Positions 25,392 to 35,433 of a DNA stretch of 64,000 bases are shown piece after piece (position 1 is the first letter of the stretch; every line of letters starts with the position of its first letter). A program made the position numbers and the translations under genes. The stretch lies in assembly GCA_022511445.1 (NCBI GenBank), contig JAFLVE010000011.1, positions 100,678-164,677 of the forward strand, written 5' to 3'. The DNA comes from Clostridiales bacterium (GTDB lineage Bacteria > Bacillota > Clostridia > Christensenellales > Pumilibacteraceae). The notes under the pieces are model-generated. The model saw nothing but the letters and a program-made list of their open reading frames with translations. It did not search any database and was not told where the DNA came from.

Positions 25392-28300
25392 ATGAAAAAC
25401 AAAGGTAAAAAAACACTGGTTATTGCCGTTGTCGCGTTATTTGCTGTATTCGCTTATTTCGGCTTTACTAAAACAATGACGGCGTCGGCGGAAGCTATTC
25501 AGGTCGAATCTTTGGCAGGTCCTACACAGATATACGCAACTGATGATGACTTTGCATTTACACTTGTTAATGATTCGGAATATAAAGTGCGTATAGTAAA
25601 TAAAAACATAACGCAAGCTAAGATACCTTCCGAGTATAACGGTTTACCCGTTACGGAAATAGCAAGCAGTGGTTTTATGTCTTGCAAATATTTAACGACT
25701 GTCTATTTACCGAAATCGGTAAAGAAAATCGGCGCTAATTCTTTTTACGGTTGCAAGGAGTTGGTGCGCGTATATGGCACATCAAAGTTAGAGGAAATTG
25801 GGAGTAATGCTTTTTATAATTGTACCCAGTTAATTTATTTTTGTATTCCTAATACGATACGAACATTAGGCAATACAATTTTTAAAAACAATCCCAATGA
25901 TATATACGTAAGAATGTCAGAAGATGAATTCGGTGCTGTGTCTGGGATAAGCGCCACGGCGCTGAACGGTCGCACGGAAAGCAGTAATGTTATTTTTGGA
26001 ACCGATATGATATGTGAGCCAATAAACGAAGAAATTCCTGTCGATGGTTATAAGTTAATTTACGCACAGGTCAGCAATGTGATGTTATATCGGAGTGTAG
26101 ACAGTAATGTATTTTTGTGTTCGAAAGATGAAACGGATGAAAACGGTGAAACTAAAAAAGTACCTATTCTATCAATTGATTCGGATGCATTTGACGGGTG
26201 GACAAGTAATGAATTAATAGTTAGATATGATGAAGAAGTCGCAACAGATTATCCAGTCAATATTTGTAGTTTAGCTTTTAATTGTTTAGATGTCGATCTG
26301 ATAAGCATAGAAGTCAATATTACAATAAAAGATGAAGAGAATGATGGAGAATTGTCTACGGGGATCTTCTATGGCGCACAAATGCAACAGTTGAATTTAC
26401 CTGATACTATTACTGCAATACCTGATGAAACATTTAACGAATGTATTAATCTTACAACTATAAAGCATGGCTCAATGGATGATAATAAGTTTTCGGAAAA
26501 AATTGATTACATCGGAAGTTTCGCTTTTTCCGGTTGTTATAACTTGCAGAAACTGTATATTCCGGCTAGTGTAGAAACAATGGGTCAATGTGTCTTTAGT
26601 GATTGGGGTACAGATAACCGTCAAGTGGTTGAATTTGATAAATTGTTGCCGCCTATAACTGCGGACGGTTTAAGCGCTTGGGATGGGCAAATCGGTGAAT
26701 TGGTTGAATTCTTATATAAAACTACGACTGTAACTCTTAATAACAATAACGATCAGGAGAACTCTACTATAGAGGCGATGTATGGCAGACTATTGCCTAC
26801 AATTTTATCTATGCCAGAGCCCCCTAGTGCATCAAAGCATTTCGCCGGTTACTATTTTACTGAAAACGCAAAAGATGTTCAATACTATGATGAAAATTTG
26901 ACTCCAGTTAAAATATGGGATGAGGACGATATCAAAAACGAAGTTGTAGAATTAAATGCAGTTTGGGAAGAGAATACATACTCAGTTCAACTTTATGATG
27001 GGGATGATATATTTTATGAAATCGAAACAATAAAGTATGATGAATATTATCCTGCGCTTGAAACATCCAAGCCTATAAAATCAGGTTATGAATTTAAGGG
27101 TTTTTATTCAGAAAGGAACGGCGAAGGCGTGCAAGTCTACGACAGTGAACTAAATCCTATGGGAGAAAAATATAAGTACTATTGGGATACGGCTCTTTAC
27201 GCATATTGGACGCCGAACAGATATCGAATTGCGTTTTTGACCGGAGAAGGCGAGGGCGGCACGATAACAGTTTATATAACTTATCAAACGACAGACATAT
27301 ATTGGAATAGAGACGATACCGAACCTGTTTTATATATTTCCGCACCGACAAGACAACATTATAATTTTTCAGGCTTTGCATTGGAAGACGGTACTCTATA
27401 TTTTTCAGGGGAAGAAGTCGACGGGGAGATAGTCGCAAAGTGTATTAAAGTATGGGGTTTGGCTGGAGACGGGATTTTGAACGCAGTGTGGACGCCAATA
27501 GATTATACTATTACATACTACGATTATACGGGTAGCGAAACGCCGAAAAATACGATTAATATAGAAGAGTTGAAAAATGATTATAATGGCGTTTTCAAAA
27601 CAAAAGAACTGGAAATGATTAAGTACGGAGCCATATTGACTTGGCGGTCTGTTACCATAACAATCGATAATATAGGGGATATCGTAGTAGAGCCAGATAC
27701 TGGCACTATCGTTTCGATTAAAGATTGCTATGATTCAAGTACGGGTTCATACCAAATATGGTACCCGTCGCAGCTATATGAGGTGAGAACAATCACCTCT
27801 GGCAGGCTGAAGCAAATAGTCGGAAAATTCGAACTGATGAGGGATCTGGATTTAAGCTCATACTCCAGTTGGATTCCGTTTCATGATTTTGCAGGAACAT
27901 TCGAAGGACATTCTCATAAAATATCCGGCATGAATATAAGCAATGTTACCGGTCCTAATTTAGGGTTGTTTGCCATAAACTCAGGTACGATTATAAGACT
28001 GACAGTAGGCGGCACGATAAAGGTATCGGGAACAACCACAATTTACGCAGGATTATTGTGCGGTAAGAATATCGGAAGAATAGAAAATTGTTACACAGAG
28101 AAAGGCGGCTCGTATAGCATAATAAGCTCGTCTGACGTCGCGTATATAGGTGGTCTTGTAGGTCTTAATTCTAACGGTATAGTATATAAAGCCGCAAACT
28201 CTGCGGATATTTACGGTCAAGGTAATATAGGCGGTGTAGTTGGAAAGAATGACGGTAGTGAATCGACATCCTTTATATCGTTTTCATCTAATACCGGTAA

Positions 28301-28604
28301 AATAAATGCTATAGTAAAAACAGACGTATCAATTGGAGGCATAGTGGCTGTTATGACCGGCGGAACAATAGGGGGATGCACTAGCGCAGGTGCTATAACG
28401 ATATACGCAACAGGCAGTTCAAATCTGCAAAGTGTTACTCCGCGAGCTGGAAAGGTAGTTGGAACTTTATATTTTAATAATTCAATATATGACACGCAAC
28501 TTGTTATCATGGAGGATATTTCAATAAGCGGCGTTTATTATAATACCACTTATGTAAAAGGTGACGTGGGGGAAACAAATTTAACACCCGCATCTTCACT
28601 TTAA
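25392..28604 (+). CDS. Large secreted protein with BspA-type leucine-rich, Listeria/Bacteroides and GLUG-type repeats
   Basis: 1070 aa. A Sec signal (KTLVIAVVALFAVFAYFGF... cut near TASAEA) is followed by BspA/Treponema-type LRR_5 repeats (about 75-165 and 330-410; e.g. IGANSFYGCKELV, IGSFAFSGCYNLQ). From about 480 to 740 come beta-grasp Listeria/Bacteroides repeats (YEFKGFYSE...ALYAYW, HYNFSGFALEDG). The C-terminal third has a pectin-lyase-like series with GLUG motifs (IGGLVGLNSNGIV, IGGVVGKNDGS, IGGIVAVMTGG). No LPXTG or S-layer anchor is visible. Such proteins usually act as adhesins. AAGGAG precedes ATG. Base composition is AT-rich like the preceding gene. Confidence 0.88.
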   Translation: MKNKGKKTLVIAVVALFAVFAYFGFTKTMTASAEAIQVESLAGPTQIYATDDDFAFTLVNDSEYKVRIVNKNITQAKIPSEYNGLPVTEIASSGFMSCKYLTTVYLPKSVKKIGANSFYGCKELVRVYGTSKLEEIGSNAFYNCTQLIYFCIPNTIRTLGNTIFKNNPNDIYVRMSEDEFGAVSGISATALNGRTESSNVIFGTDMICEPINEEIPVDGYKLIYAQVSNVMLYRSVDSNVFLCSKDETDENGETKKVPILSIDSDAFDGWTSNELIVRYDEEVATDYPVNICSLAFNCLDVDLISIEVNITIKDEENDGELSTGIFYGAQMQQLNLPDTITAIPDETFNECINLTTIKHGSMDDNKFSEKIDYIGSFAFSGCYNLQKLYIPASVETMGQCVFSDWGTDNRQVVEFDKLLPPITADGLSAWDGQIGELVEFLYKTTTVTLNNNNDQENSTIEAMYGRLLPTILSMPEPPSASKHFAGYYFTENAKDVQYYDENLTPVKIWDEDDIKNEVVELNAVWEENTYSVQLYDGDDIFYEIETIKYDEYYPALETSKPIKSGYEFKGFYSERNGEGVQVYDSELNPMGEKYKYYWDTALYAYWTPNRYRIAFLTGEGEGGTITVYITYQTTDIYWNRDDTEPVLYISAPTRQHYNFSGFALEDGTLYFSGEEVDGEIVAKCIKVWGLAGDGILNAVWTPIDYTITYYDYTGSETPKNTINIEELKNDYNGVFKTKELEMIKYGAILTWRSVTITIDNIGDIVVEPDTGTIVSIKDCYDSSTGSYQIWYPSQLYEVRTITSGRLKQIVGKFELMRDLDLSSYSSWIPFHDFAGTFEGHSHKISGMNISNVTGPNLGLFAINSGTIIRLTVGGTIKVSGTTTIYAGLLCGKNIGRIENCYTEKGGSYSIISSSDVAYIGGLVGLNSNGIVYKAANSADIYGQGNIGGVVGKNDGSESTSFISFSSNTGKINAIVKTDVSIGGIVAVMTGGTIGGCTSAGAITIYATGSSNLQSVTPRAGKVVGTLYFNNSIYDTQLVIMEDISISGVYYNTTYVKGDVGETNLTPASSL

Positions 28605-28676
28605 ATTAAATACTAAAAGTAACTAATGTTTTCGATAACCGATTAAGACTGTATTAACATTCAAGTAACGACTTAT

Positions 28677-28732
28677 AATCCGATAAGCAGATAAACGTCA
28701 TGTTGGATTTTGTTTGCTTATCGGATTTTTCA
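28677..28732 (+). terminator. Terminator after the surface-protein island
   Basis: AATCCGATAAGCA (28677-28689) pairs perfectly with TGCTTATCGGATT (28715-28727), followed by T residues. Confidence 0.85.
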
Positions 28733-28780
28733 TTTAGGTTTTATTGTACAGTCGTTCGTCATTCGCTTACAACGATTTTA

Positions 28781-28809
28781 TTGACAGTAAAAGTGTTGTG
28801 TGGTATTAT
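28781..28809 (+). promoter_or_regulatory. Promoter of leuS, placed for a leaderless mRNA
   Basis: TTGACA (28781-28786), 17 nt, TATTAT (28804-28809). The leuS ATG begins at 28816, 6 nt after the -10 box, where transcription itself should begin. Confidence 0.83.
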
Positions 28810-28815
28810 AGCGGT

Positions 28816-31230
28816 ATGGATCACAACGAGATTGAAAGAAAGTGGCAAAAGATTTGGGATGAGCAGGGCATTAACACCTTTCACGATGGAGGAGATAAGT
28901 GCTACGTGCTCGAAATGCTGCCGTATCCGTCGGGCGCACAGCTCCACATGGGGCATTGGTACAACTACGGCGTTTCGGACAGCTACGCGCGGTTTATGCG
29001 CATGCAGGGCAAAAACGTGTTTCAGCCCATGGGCTTCGACGCGTTCGGTCTGCCTGCCGAAAACTTTGCCATAAAGACGGGTATTCATCCCAAGGATTCA
29101 ACCGACAAGAACATAGCGACAATGGAGCGGCAGTTATCCGACATGGGCGTTATGTTCGACTGGTCGCACGAAATTTACACCTGCCGTCCCGACTACTACA
29201 AGTGGACGCAGTGGCTGTTTTTACAGCTCTATAAAAACGGACTGTGCTATCAGAAAAAGGCGCCCGTCAACTGGTGCCCGTCCTGTCAGACAGTTATTGC
29301 CAACGAGCAGGTCGTAGACGGCAAGTGCGAGCGCTGTAAGAGCGAGGTCGTCCACAAGGAGATGACGCAGTGGTTCTTTAAGATAACCGACTACGCCGAA
29401 AAGCTTTTAGACGGCATCGATAAGCTCGATTGGCCCGAAAAGACCAAAACCATGCAGCGCAACTGGATAGGCAAGTCTGTCGGCGGCGAGGTGCATTTCG
29501 ACCTCGTTAAACCCAAGGGCGACATAAAGACTATAAAGGTGTTTACGACTCGCGCTGACACGCTGTTCGGCGTAACGTACGTCGTTCTTGCGCCCGAGCA
29601 TCCCTATGTAAAGGCGCTTACCACTCCCAAATACAAAAAGACGGTGGAGGCGTATGTTGCCGCCGCCGCAAAGCGCACGGACATAGAGCGCACTTCCGCC
29701 ACAAAGGACAAGACGGGCGAGTTTATCGGCGCGTACTGCATTAACCCGTTAAACGGCGACAAGGTGCCCGTACTCGTTGCGGACTACTGCCTTAATTCTT
29801 ACGGCACGGGCGCGGTTATGGGCGTTGCCGCGCACGACACTCGCGACTACGCCTTTGCCGTCAAAAACAATATGAAGATTGTGCGCGTCATTAACGCCGA
29901 GGACGGAAAGGGCGAGCTTCCTTACACCGAGTACGGCGTGCTCACTTCTTCCGGCAAGTTCGACGGAATGAAGAGTAAGGACGCCATTCCCGCAATTCTT
30001 GACGAGCTCGAAAAAATCGGGCACGGCGGCAAAAAGGTCAATTACCGTATGCGCGACTGGTCGGTTTCCCGTCAGCGCTATTGGGGCGCGCCCATTCCCA
30101 TTATCTACTGCGAGCACTGCGGCGCGGTGCCCGTTCCCGAAAAGGATTTGCCCGTAGAGCTTCCTTACGACGTTAACTTCACCCCCGACGGAAAATCACC
30201 GCTCGGGCTTAACGAAGAGTTTATGAACTGCACCTGCCCGGTGTGCGGTAAGCCGGCAAGGCGCGAGAGCGACACGCTCGACACCTTTGTGTGCTCGAGC
30301 TGGTATTATCTCCGCTATCCCGACGCGCACAACGACAAGGCGCCTTTCGATTCCAAAATAGTAAACAAGCTTCTTCCCGTCGATTGCTACGTGGGCGGGG
30401 CGGAGCACGCTTGCAGTCACTTGTTGTATTCGCGGTTTATAACGAAGGTTTTACACGACCTCGGTTATATCGATTTCGACGAGCCGTTCAAAAGGCTTGT
30501 TCACCAGGGCGTTATACTCGGCCCCGACGGAATGAGAATGAGTAAGTCGCGCGGCAACGTTATTTCCGCCGACCCGCTGATAGAAAAGTACGGCTCGGAC
30601 GCGCTTAGGCTGTATCTTATGTTCGGATTCGACTACACCGAGGGCGGACCGTGGTCGGACGGCGGAATAGCCTCGTGCTCCAAGTTTATGGACAGAATCG
30701 AGCGGCTTGTTATAGAGGTCAAGGACGAAAAAGCGGACGAAAAAGACGGAGCGCTCGACTATGAACTTAACTACTGCATAAAGAAGGTTTCGGAGGATAT
30801 TCCCGACTTCCACTTTAATACGGCGGTGGCGCGGTGCATGGAGCTTGTTAACGCAATGTACAAGTACCGCTCGGAAAGCAATTACAATCCCAAATACTTA
30901 AAGTACGCGCTAAGCGTTCTCGTAAAGCTTATGGCGCCCATGGCCCCGCATTTTTGCGATGAGCTTAATTCGCTTATGGGCGGCAAAAAGTCGCTCATGC
31001 TCGAAAAGTATCCCGTTTGCGACGAGAGTAAACTTGTAAAGTCTACCACCGAATACGCCGTGCAGGTAAATTCCAAGATAAAATGCAAAATAACCCTTCC
31101 GCAGGGAATAGCGGTCGACGAGATAAAAGCGCTCGCGCTTAAGAACGGGGAAGTGGTATCGCTTCTCGGCGGCGCCGCGCCTAAAAAGATAATAGTAATC
31201 CCCGAACGGCTTATAAACTTCGTCGTTTAG
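28816..31230 (+). CDS. leuS: Leucyl-tRNA synthetase
   Basis: 804 aa class I synthetase that charges tRNA-Leu and edits mischarged tRNA in its CP1 domain. The HIGH motif is [13 protein letters not shown], the zinc ribbons CPSCQTVI and CEHCGAVP...CPVCGKP are present, and the KMSKS loop is MRMSKSRGN. The upstream in-frame start at 28744 would overlap the promoter and give a non-homologous extension; [10 protein letters not shown] at 28816 matches the usual LeuRS N-terminus. No ribosome binding site precedes it, consistent with leaderless translation. Confidence 0.97.
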   Translation: MDHNEIERKWQKIWDEQGINTFHDGGDKCYVLEMLPYPSGAQLHMGHWYNYGVSDSYARFMRMQGKNVFQPMGFDAFGLPAENFAIKTGIHPKDSTDKNIATMERQLSDMGVMFDWSHEIYTCRPDYYKWTQWLFLQLYKNGLCYQKKAPVNWCPSCQTVIANEQVVDGKCERCKSEVVHKEMTQWFFKITDYAEKLLDGIDKLDWPEKTKTMQRNWIGKSVGGEVHFDLVKPKGDIKTIKVFTTRADTLFGVTYVVLAPEHPYVKALTTPKYKKTVEAYVAAAAKRTDIERTSATKDKTGEFIGAYCINPLNGDKVPVLVADYCLNSYGTGAVMGVAAHDTRDYAFAVKNNMKIVRVINAEDGKGELPYTEYGVLTSSGKFDGMKSKDAIPAILDELEKIGHGGKKVNYRMRDWSVSRQRYWGAPIPIIYCEHCGAVPVPEKDLPVELPYDVNFTPDGKSPLGLNEEFMNCTCPVCGKPARRESDTLDTFVCSSWYYLRYPDAHNDKAPFDSKIVNKLLPVDCYVGGAEHACSHLLYSRFITKVLHDLGYIDFDEPFKRLVHQGVILGPDGMRMSKSRGNVISADPLIEKYGSDALRLYLMFGFDYTEGGPWSDGGIASCSKFMDRIERLVIEVKDEKADEKDGALDYELNYCIKKVSEDIPDFHFNTAVARCMELVNAMYKYRSESNYNPKYLKYALSVLVKLMAPMAPHFCDELNSLMGGKKSLMLEKYPVCDESKLVKSTTEYAVQVNSKIKCKITLPQGIAVDEIKALALKNGEVVSLLGGAAPKKIIVIPERLINFVV

Positions 31231-31257
31231 TCTGCACGCATATAACAAAGGAAAAAT

Positions 31258-32073
31258 ATGTTTAACCCCAAAGAAATTGCCGATAACTACATAAACGTCG
31301 CCAAAGCGAAAACCTCGCAGCGCTGGTATAAGGCGTTGGTGCTTGCCGTGCTCGCGGGTGCGTTTATCGCGTCCGGCGCGGCTGTATCGACCGCGGCCGC
31401 CGTAGGCTTTACGGGCGGCGGAGCGGCGGCGGTAAAGGGCGCGGTGTTCCCCGTAGGGCTTATACTCGTTGTGCTGTGCGGCGCGGAGCTTTTTACGGGC
31501 AACTGTCTTCTCGTTTCGCCTTTAATCGAGCGTAAAATCACCGTGGGCGGCATGCTTAAAAACTGGGGGATTGTCTACCTCGGAAATTTAATAGGCGGCG
31601 TTTTAATAGCCGTTTTGGTGACGACAAGCGGCGTACTTAACGACGTTACGGGCGCGGCGGTTATCGCGACGGCGACCGCAAAGAGTACGATGAACTTCGG
31701 CGAGGCGGTGCTTCGCGGAATACTTTGCAACATGCTCGTATGCCTTGCGGTGTGGGCGGCAATGTCCTCTAAAACCGCGGCGGGAAAAATACTCGCGCTG
31801 TATCTGCCCGTGTTCGCTTTTGTCGCGTGCGGCTTCGAACACTCCGTTGCAAACATGTACTACCTTACGGCGGGGCTTATTCAAAACGCGCTTACGGGCG
31901 GCGCGGCGTCTCTTACCCTCGGCAATTCTCTTCTTTACTGCTTGCTTCCCTCTACGATAGGCAACATAATAGGCGGGGCGTTTATCGCGGTCTGCTTCTT
32001 CCTCTCGTTTAGGTTAGGGAAGAAAAAAGAGGAAGAAAAGCCGCCTGCCGAACAGTCCGACAACAAAGAATAG
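31258..32073 (+). CDS. Formate/nitrite transporter (FNT/FocA family) channel
   Basis: 271 aa, six predicted membrane helices, forming pentameric anion channels. The family signatures are GAELFTGNCLL after helix 2, the NLIGG loop and CGFEHSVANMY with the conserved pore His. An AAGGAAA site precedes ATG 31258 and it follows leuS by 27 nt, so the two are probably cotranscribed. With fhs in the same region, formate is the likely substrate, but nitrite or hydrosulfide FNT members cannot be excluded by eye. Confidence 0.93.
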   Translation: MFNPKEIADNYINVAKAKTSQRWYKALVLAVLAGAFIASGAAVSTAAAVGFTGGGAAAVKGAVFPVGLILVVLCGAELFTGNCLLVSPLIERKITVGGMLKNWGIVYLGNLIGGVLIAVLVTTSGVLNDVTGAAVIATATAKSTMNFGEAVLRGILCNMLVCLAVWAAMSSKTAAGKILALYLPVFAFVACGFEHSVANMYYLTAGLIQNALTGGAASLTLGNSLLYCLLPSTIGNIIGGAFIAVCFFLSFRLGKKKEEEKPPAEQSDNKE

Positions 32074-32082
32074 CGCAATAAC

Positions 32083-32110
32083 AAAAGGTCCGAATATTCG
32101 GACCTTTTTC
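32083..32110. terminator. Bidirectional terminator after the formate channel
   Basis: A perfect 24-bp palindrome, AAAGGTCCGAAT/ATTCGGACCTTT, is flanked by A and T runs between convergent genes. Confidence 0.9.
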
Positions 32111-32143
32111 TTTTATGTCGAAACGATGTCAAGGCGGAAGATG

Positions 32144-32752
32144 TTATTCCCGCGGTTTGCTCTTTTTGAATACTATAAAGTTAGTGACGAAAATCACAAT
32201 ACCGAAAAGAAGTATTCCGCCCGTAACGAGCACGGGTCGGCTTGCTCTATTCGTAGCCTCGTATTGCAGGTTGGAGACAACTACGTATCCGGGATCGAAC
32301 GGCAAGATTTCCTGCCCGTCGTACGACAGTCCCGCAATCGGATAGTACGCTCTTTCGAGAAGATAGCCGTCGTTGAATTTTTTCGGCGTGGTCTTGATAG
32401 TTATTACAACGCCGTCCTTGTCCGTCTCTGCTTTGTCGAGTATTTCATTGATTCCGTTATTTTCGGCGATATACTCGTTGTGACCGTCAATGTAGAAGTA
32501 CTCTCTGCCGTAGGACGAAGATTCTTCGTCGATAGGCTCGAGCAAGAGCATAATGCCCCGATAGTGATTATCGCGGTAGATAATCCTGCATTCCACAGTG
32601 TCGTAGTTGTCGGGATTTAAGAAATACTTTCCCGTTCCCGTTTCGGGACCGCCGAGCGCGATAAGGAATAGGTAAAAAAAGAAAAATGAGATTGCCATAA
32701 TCAAGCCTGAAACTACGCACAGCACTATAAATAACGGTTTATTTCGCTTCAT
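32144..32752 (-). CDS. Membrane protein paralogous to the anchor domain of the cysteine synthase fusion
   Basis: 202 aa, two membrane segments (about 7-33 and 174-196) around an external domain of about 140 residues, ending in a short basic tail. It starts MKRNKPLF and shares the NPDNY-x4-C motif (47-55), the NGINEIL segment and the late IAGLSYDGQ block with the first ~190 residues of the gene at 32739-34337. It overlaps that gene's 3' end by 14 nt, so they are translationally linked. I recognise no family. It may form a complex with its larger paralogue. Confidence 0.82.
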   Translation of the reverse strand: MKRNKPLFIVLCVVSGLIMAISFFFFYLFLIALGGPETGTGKYFLNPDNYDTVECRIIYRDNHYRGIMLLLEPIDEESSSYGREYFYIDGHNEYIAENNGINEILDKAETDKDGVVITIKTTPKKFNDGYLLERAYYPIAGLSYDGQEILPFDPGYVVVSNLQYEATNRASRPVLVTGGILLFGIVIFVTNFIVFKKSKPRE

Positions 32753-34337
32753 GTTTCGTTTTCCTCTGTTTAGGCGGGTCCGTCGCGGCGGTTTCCTCGG
32801 CAGAGTACAGCGGGGTGGAAAGGTATCTGTCGCCGCTGTCGGGAAGAATTACGACGATATTTTTATCGGCGTTCGCCTCCATTCTCGATAGCTCGATAGC
32901 CGCATGCAGCGCCGCGCCCGAGCTTATCCCCGCAAGTATTCCCTCGGTTTTGGCGAGCGCTCTTGCGGCGATATACGCTTGCTCTTCGGTCACCGTAAAC
33001 ACCTCGTCGTATGCCGACTTATCGAGTACGGCGGGGATAAAGCCCGCGCCGATTCCCTGTATGCCGTGTGCGCCCGCACTTCCGCCCGAAAGCACGGGTG
33101 AGCCCTTAGGCTCGACGGCAACCACTTTGATATCGCTTTTTTGGGCTTTAAGGTATCTGCCTGCGCCCGAGATCGTTCCGCCCGTTCCCACGCCCGCAAC
33201 GAGGATATCTATGTTGCCTGCGGTATCGAGCCAAAGCTCTGGACCCGTCGAGGTGTAGTGGGCGTTGGCGTTTGCCTGATTGTCAAACTGTTCGGGCATA
33301 AACGCGCCTATCTCGGCTTTAATCATTTGCGCGCGCTCAATGGCGCCTTGCATGCCTTTTTTTCCGTCGGTGAGAACGATTTCCGCGCCGTACGCTTTAA
33401 GCAGCTTTTGTCGCTCTTTCGACATAGTTTCGGGCATTGTAAGGATAAGCTTGTATCCGCGCTTTGCCGCTATCATCGCAAGACCTATACCCGTGTTGCC
33501 GCTTGTCGGCTCGACTATCGTTGCGCCGGGGAAGAGGAGTCCGCGGTTTTCGGCGTCGTAAACAAAAGCGAGCGCGGCGCGGTCCTTTATTGAACCCGAG
33601 GGGTTTAACATTTCGAGCTTGGCGAATAGCTTGGCCCTCGACGCGCTTAATCTTTCCGTCTTTTCGAGACGGACGAGCGGCGTGTTTCCGATTAACTGCT
33701 CGACCGAGTCCTTAATGTTGGGCGTTGCCTGCGCTTTCGGTTTTTGGGCTTTATCTTTGTCCGCCGGTTTTGCGATTACAAAGTATATGATAAAGTCGGC
33801 GATAAACAGAAGCGAGGTAACTGCAAATATTACGCCGAATACAATCTGCGCGATATGTTCCTCGTTGTAGGCTTCGAGATACCTTTCAGAAATCTGCGCG
33901 GCCCCGTTTATATAGTAGAGGTAGTTCTCGCCTTTATACGTTATTCCGGCTAATTCGTCATGCCAGTACATATCGCCGTAGGCATAATCCTTCGCAACCC
34001 AAATAGTGGCTTGCGTATCTTCCTCGAGTACGTCGAGAAGTCCGCGCTTTTCTACGGTAACGTAATTATCGCCGCTTATGGTAAAGGAGTAGTCGGTAAA
34101 CTTGTTTTCGCTGAACCTTACGATAAGTCTTATACTGTCGTTGTTGTATCCGCCGGCATTTATAGCGGTTATCGTACAATCTTTTTGTACGTAGTTATCA
34201 GGATTGCCGTAATACTCCGCCGATTTTAAATCGGAACTCATAACTGCCGAGAAGATTATAAGTACGTACAGCGCTATAAACGAAAACGTTCCGAATACGG
34301 CGCAAAACGTTACAAACAGCGGTTTCCTGCGTTTCAT
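32739..34337 (-). CDS. Fusion: membrane anchor with external domain plus cytoplasmic cysteine synthase (CysK type)
   Basis: 532 aa in one open frame. Residues 1-190: MKRRKPLF, membrane segment 8-33, external domain with NPDNY-x4-C (45-54), membrane segment 164-188. Then a Lys/Ala/Pro linker (190-206). Residues 207-515 form a full PLP-dependent O-acetylserine sulfhydrylase: QLIGNTPLVRL, PLP-Lys251 in NPSGSIKDRAA, phosphate loops TSGNTG and GTGGTISG, and the C-terminal SSGAALHAA. Basic flanks place the enzyme in the cytoplasm. No start codon with a ribosome site exists at the junction, so a separate cysK is unlikely. GGAGG precedes ATG 34337. It should make cysteine from O-acetylserine and sulfide (EC 2.5.1.47) at the membrane. 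Confidence 0.9.
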   Translation of the reverse strand: MKRRKPLFVTFCAVFGTFSFIALYVLIIFSAVMSSDLKSAEYYGNPDNYVQKDCTITAINAGGYNNDSIRLIVRFSENKFTDYSFTISGDNYVTVEKRGLLDVLEEDTQATIWVAKDYAYGDMYWHDELAGITYKGENYLYYINGAAQISERYLEAYNEEHIAQIVFGVIFAVTSLLFIADFIIYFVIAKPADKDKAQKPKAQATPNIKDSVEQLIGNTPLVRLEKTERLSASRAKLFAKLEMLNPSGSIKDRAALAFVYDAENRGLLFPGATIVEPTSGNTGIGLAMIAAKRGYKLILTMPETMSKERQKLLKAYGAEIVLTDGKKGMQGAIERAQMIKAEIGAFMPEQFDNQANANAHYTSTGPELWLDTAGNIDILVAGVGTGGTISGAGRYLKAQKSDIKVVAVEPKGSPVLSGGSAGAHGIQGIGAGFIPAVLDKSAYDEVFTVTEEQAYIAARALAKTEGILAGISSGAALHAAIELSRMEANADKNIVVILPDSGDRYLSTPLYSAEETAATDPPKQRKTKHEAK

Positions 34338-34366
34338 ATTAAACCTCCGACTCCTTATTTTGATTT

Positions 34367-34396
34367 ATTGTAACATTATTACTATATATGTGTCAA
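34367..34396 (-). promoter_or_regulatory. Promoter of the cysteine synthase fusion operon
   Basis: Minus strand TTGACA (34396-34391), 18 nt, TACAAT (34372-34367). Confidence 0.75.
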
Positions 34397-34508
34397 TACC
34401 GTCTTTTACTTATATAACACCGTTTCTTTGTCTTTTGTCTCATTTATTTTTCATTTTCCCGCCGCAACCGAAAAAGATTTTAAATTTATTAAATAATCGG
34501 TAAGCGCG

Positions 34509-34537
34509 TTGACAAATTACGCAATTGAGATTATAAT
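34509..34537 (+). promoter_or_regulatory. Promoter of the DUF3737-malY operon
   Basis: TTGACA (34509-34514), 17 nt, TATAAT (34532-34537), divergent from the promoter at 34367-34396. Confidence 0.85.
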
Positions 34538-34578
34538 ATTCGAGTACAAGCATTTGTTGTTTTTTATTCGGTCACGGC

Positions 34579-35433
34579 ATGAAGAGAATCAATAATCAAA
34601 AGTTAACAGGGGAGCGTGCGCTGTTTTTCGGGCGCGACCTACAAATAGAGGACTGCGTGTTTTATGACGGCGAGTCGCCGCTTAAACACAGCGAAAACAT
34701 CGAGCTTAAAAATTGCTCGTTCGAGTGGAAGTATCCGCTTTGGTACTCTAAAAAAATCCTCGTCGAGAACTGCACGCTTACCGAGACCGCACGCGCGGGC
34801 ATTTGGTACACCGATAATATCGCGATTAAAAATACCGTTATTCACGCGCCCAAGTCGTTTCGCCGCGCGTCGAATATAACGCTTGAAAACGTCGATATGA
34901 CTAACGCCGCGGAGACGCTTTGGAACTGTCAAAACGTCAAATTGCACGGCGTAAAGGCGCGAGGCGGCGACTACCTTGCAATGAACTGCAAGGATATGGA
35001 AATAGACGGGCTCGATCTTGTGGGCAATTACGCGTTCGACGGTGCGAAAAATATAACCATTCGTTCTTCCACGCTTATGACGAAGGACGCGTTTTGGAAC
35101 AGCGAGAATATTACCGTTTACGACTCGTTTATTTCGGGCGAATACCTCGGTTGGAACGCCAAAAATCTTACGCTTATTAACTGCACGATAGAGAGCCTTC
35201 AGGGGCTTTGCTATATAGATAATCTCGTTATGAAAAAATGCAAGCTCGTTAACACCACGCTTGCCTTTGAGTATTCAACCGTAGACGCCGATATCGACGG
35301 AAAGATAGACAGCGTGCTAAACCCCTCGGGCGGAAGAATAACCGCGGACGAGATAGGCGAGCTTATTTTACAAAAGGATAAAATCGACCCGACAAAGACG
35401 GTCGTAACTTGCAGGAAGAATAAAAATGTTTGA
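34579..35433 (+). CDS. DUF3737 family right-handed beta-helix protein
   Basis: 284 aa. Short repeated rungs of the type N-I-x-L-x-N-C/V (SENIELKNCSF, ASNITLENVDM, AKNITIRSSTL, AKNLTLINCTI) mark a parallel beta-helix, and the whole protein fits DUF3737. There is no signal peptide. The next gene, a MalY/PatB lyase, overlaps its stop by 8 nt; coupling of DUF3737 to this lyase type fits a linked role, but none is established. No clear ribosome site precedes ATG 34579. Confidence 0.87.
   Translation: MKRINNQKLTGERALFFGRDLQIEDCVFYDGESPLKHSENIELKNCSFEWKYPLWYSKKILVENCTLTETARAGIWYTDNIAIKNTVIHAPKSFRRASNITLENVDMTNAAETLWNCQNVKLHGVKARGGDYLAMNCKDMEIDGLDLVGNYAFDGAKNITIRSSTLMTKDAFWNSENITVYDSFISGEYLGWNAKNLTLINCTIESLQGLCYIDNLVMKKCKLVNTTLAFEYSTVDADIDGKIDSVLNPSGGRITADEIGELILQKDKIDPTKTVVTCRKNKNV

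Noticed and set aside
32739..34337. Separate cysK gene starting inside the fusion
   Set aside because: No ATG, GTG or TTG with a ribosome site exists near residues 190-215, and the linker is in frame with both halves.
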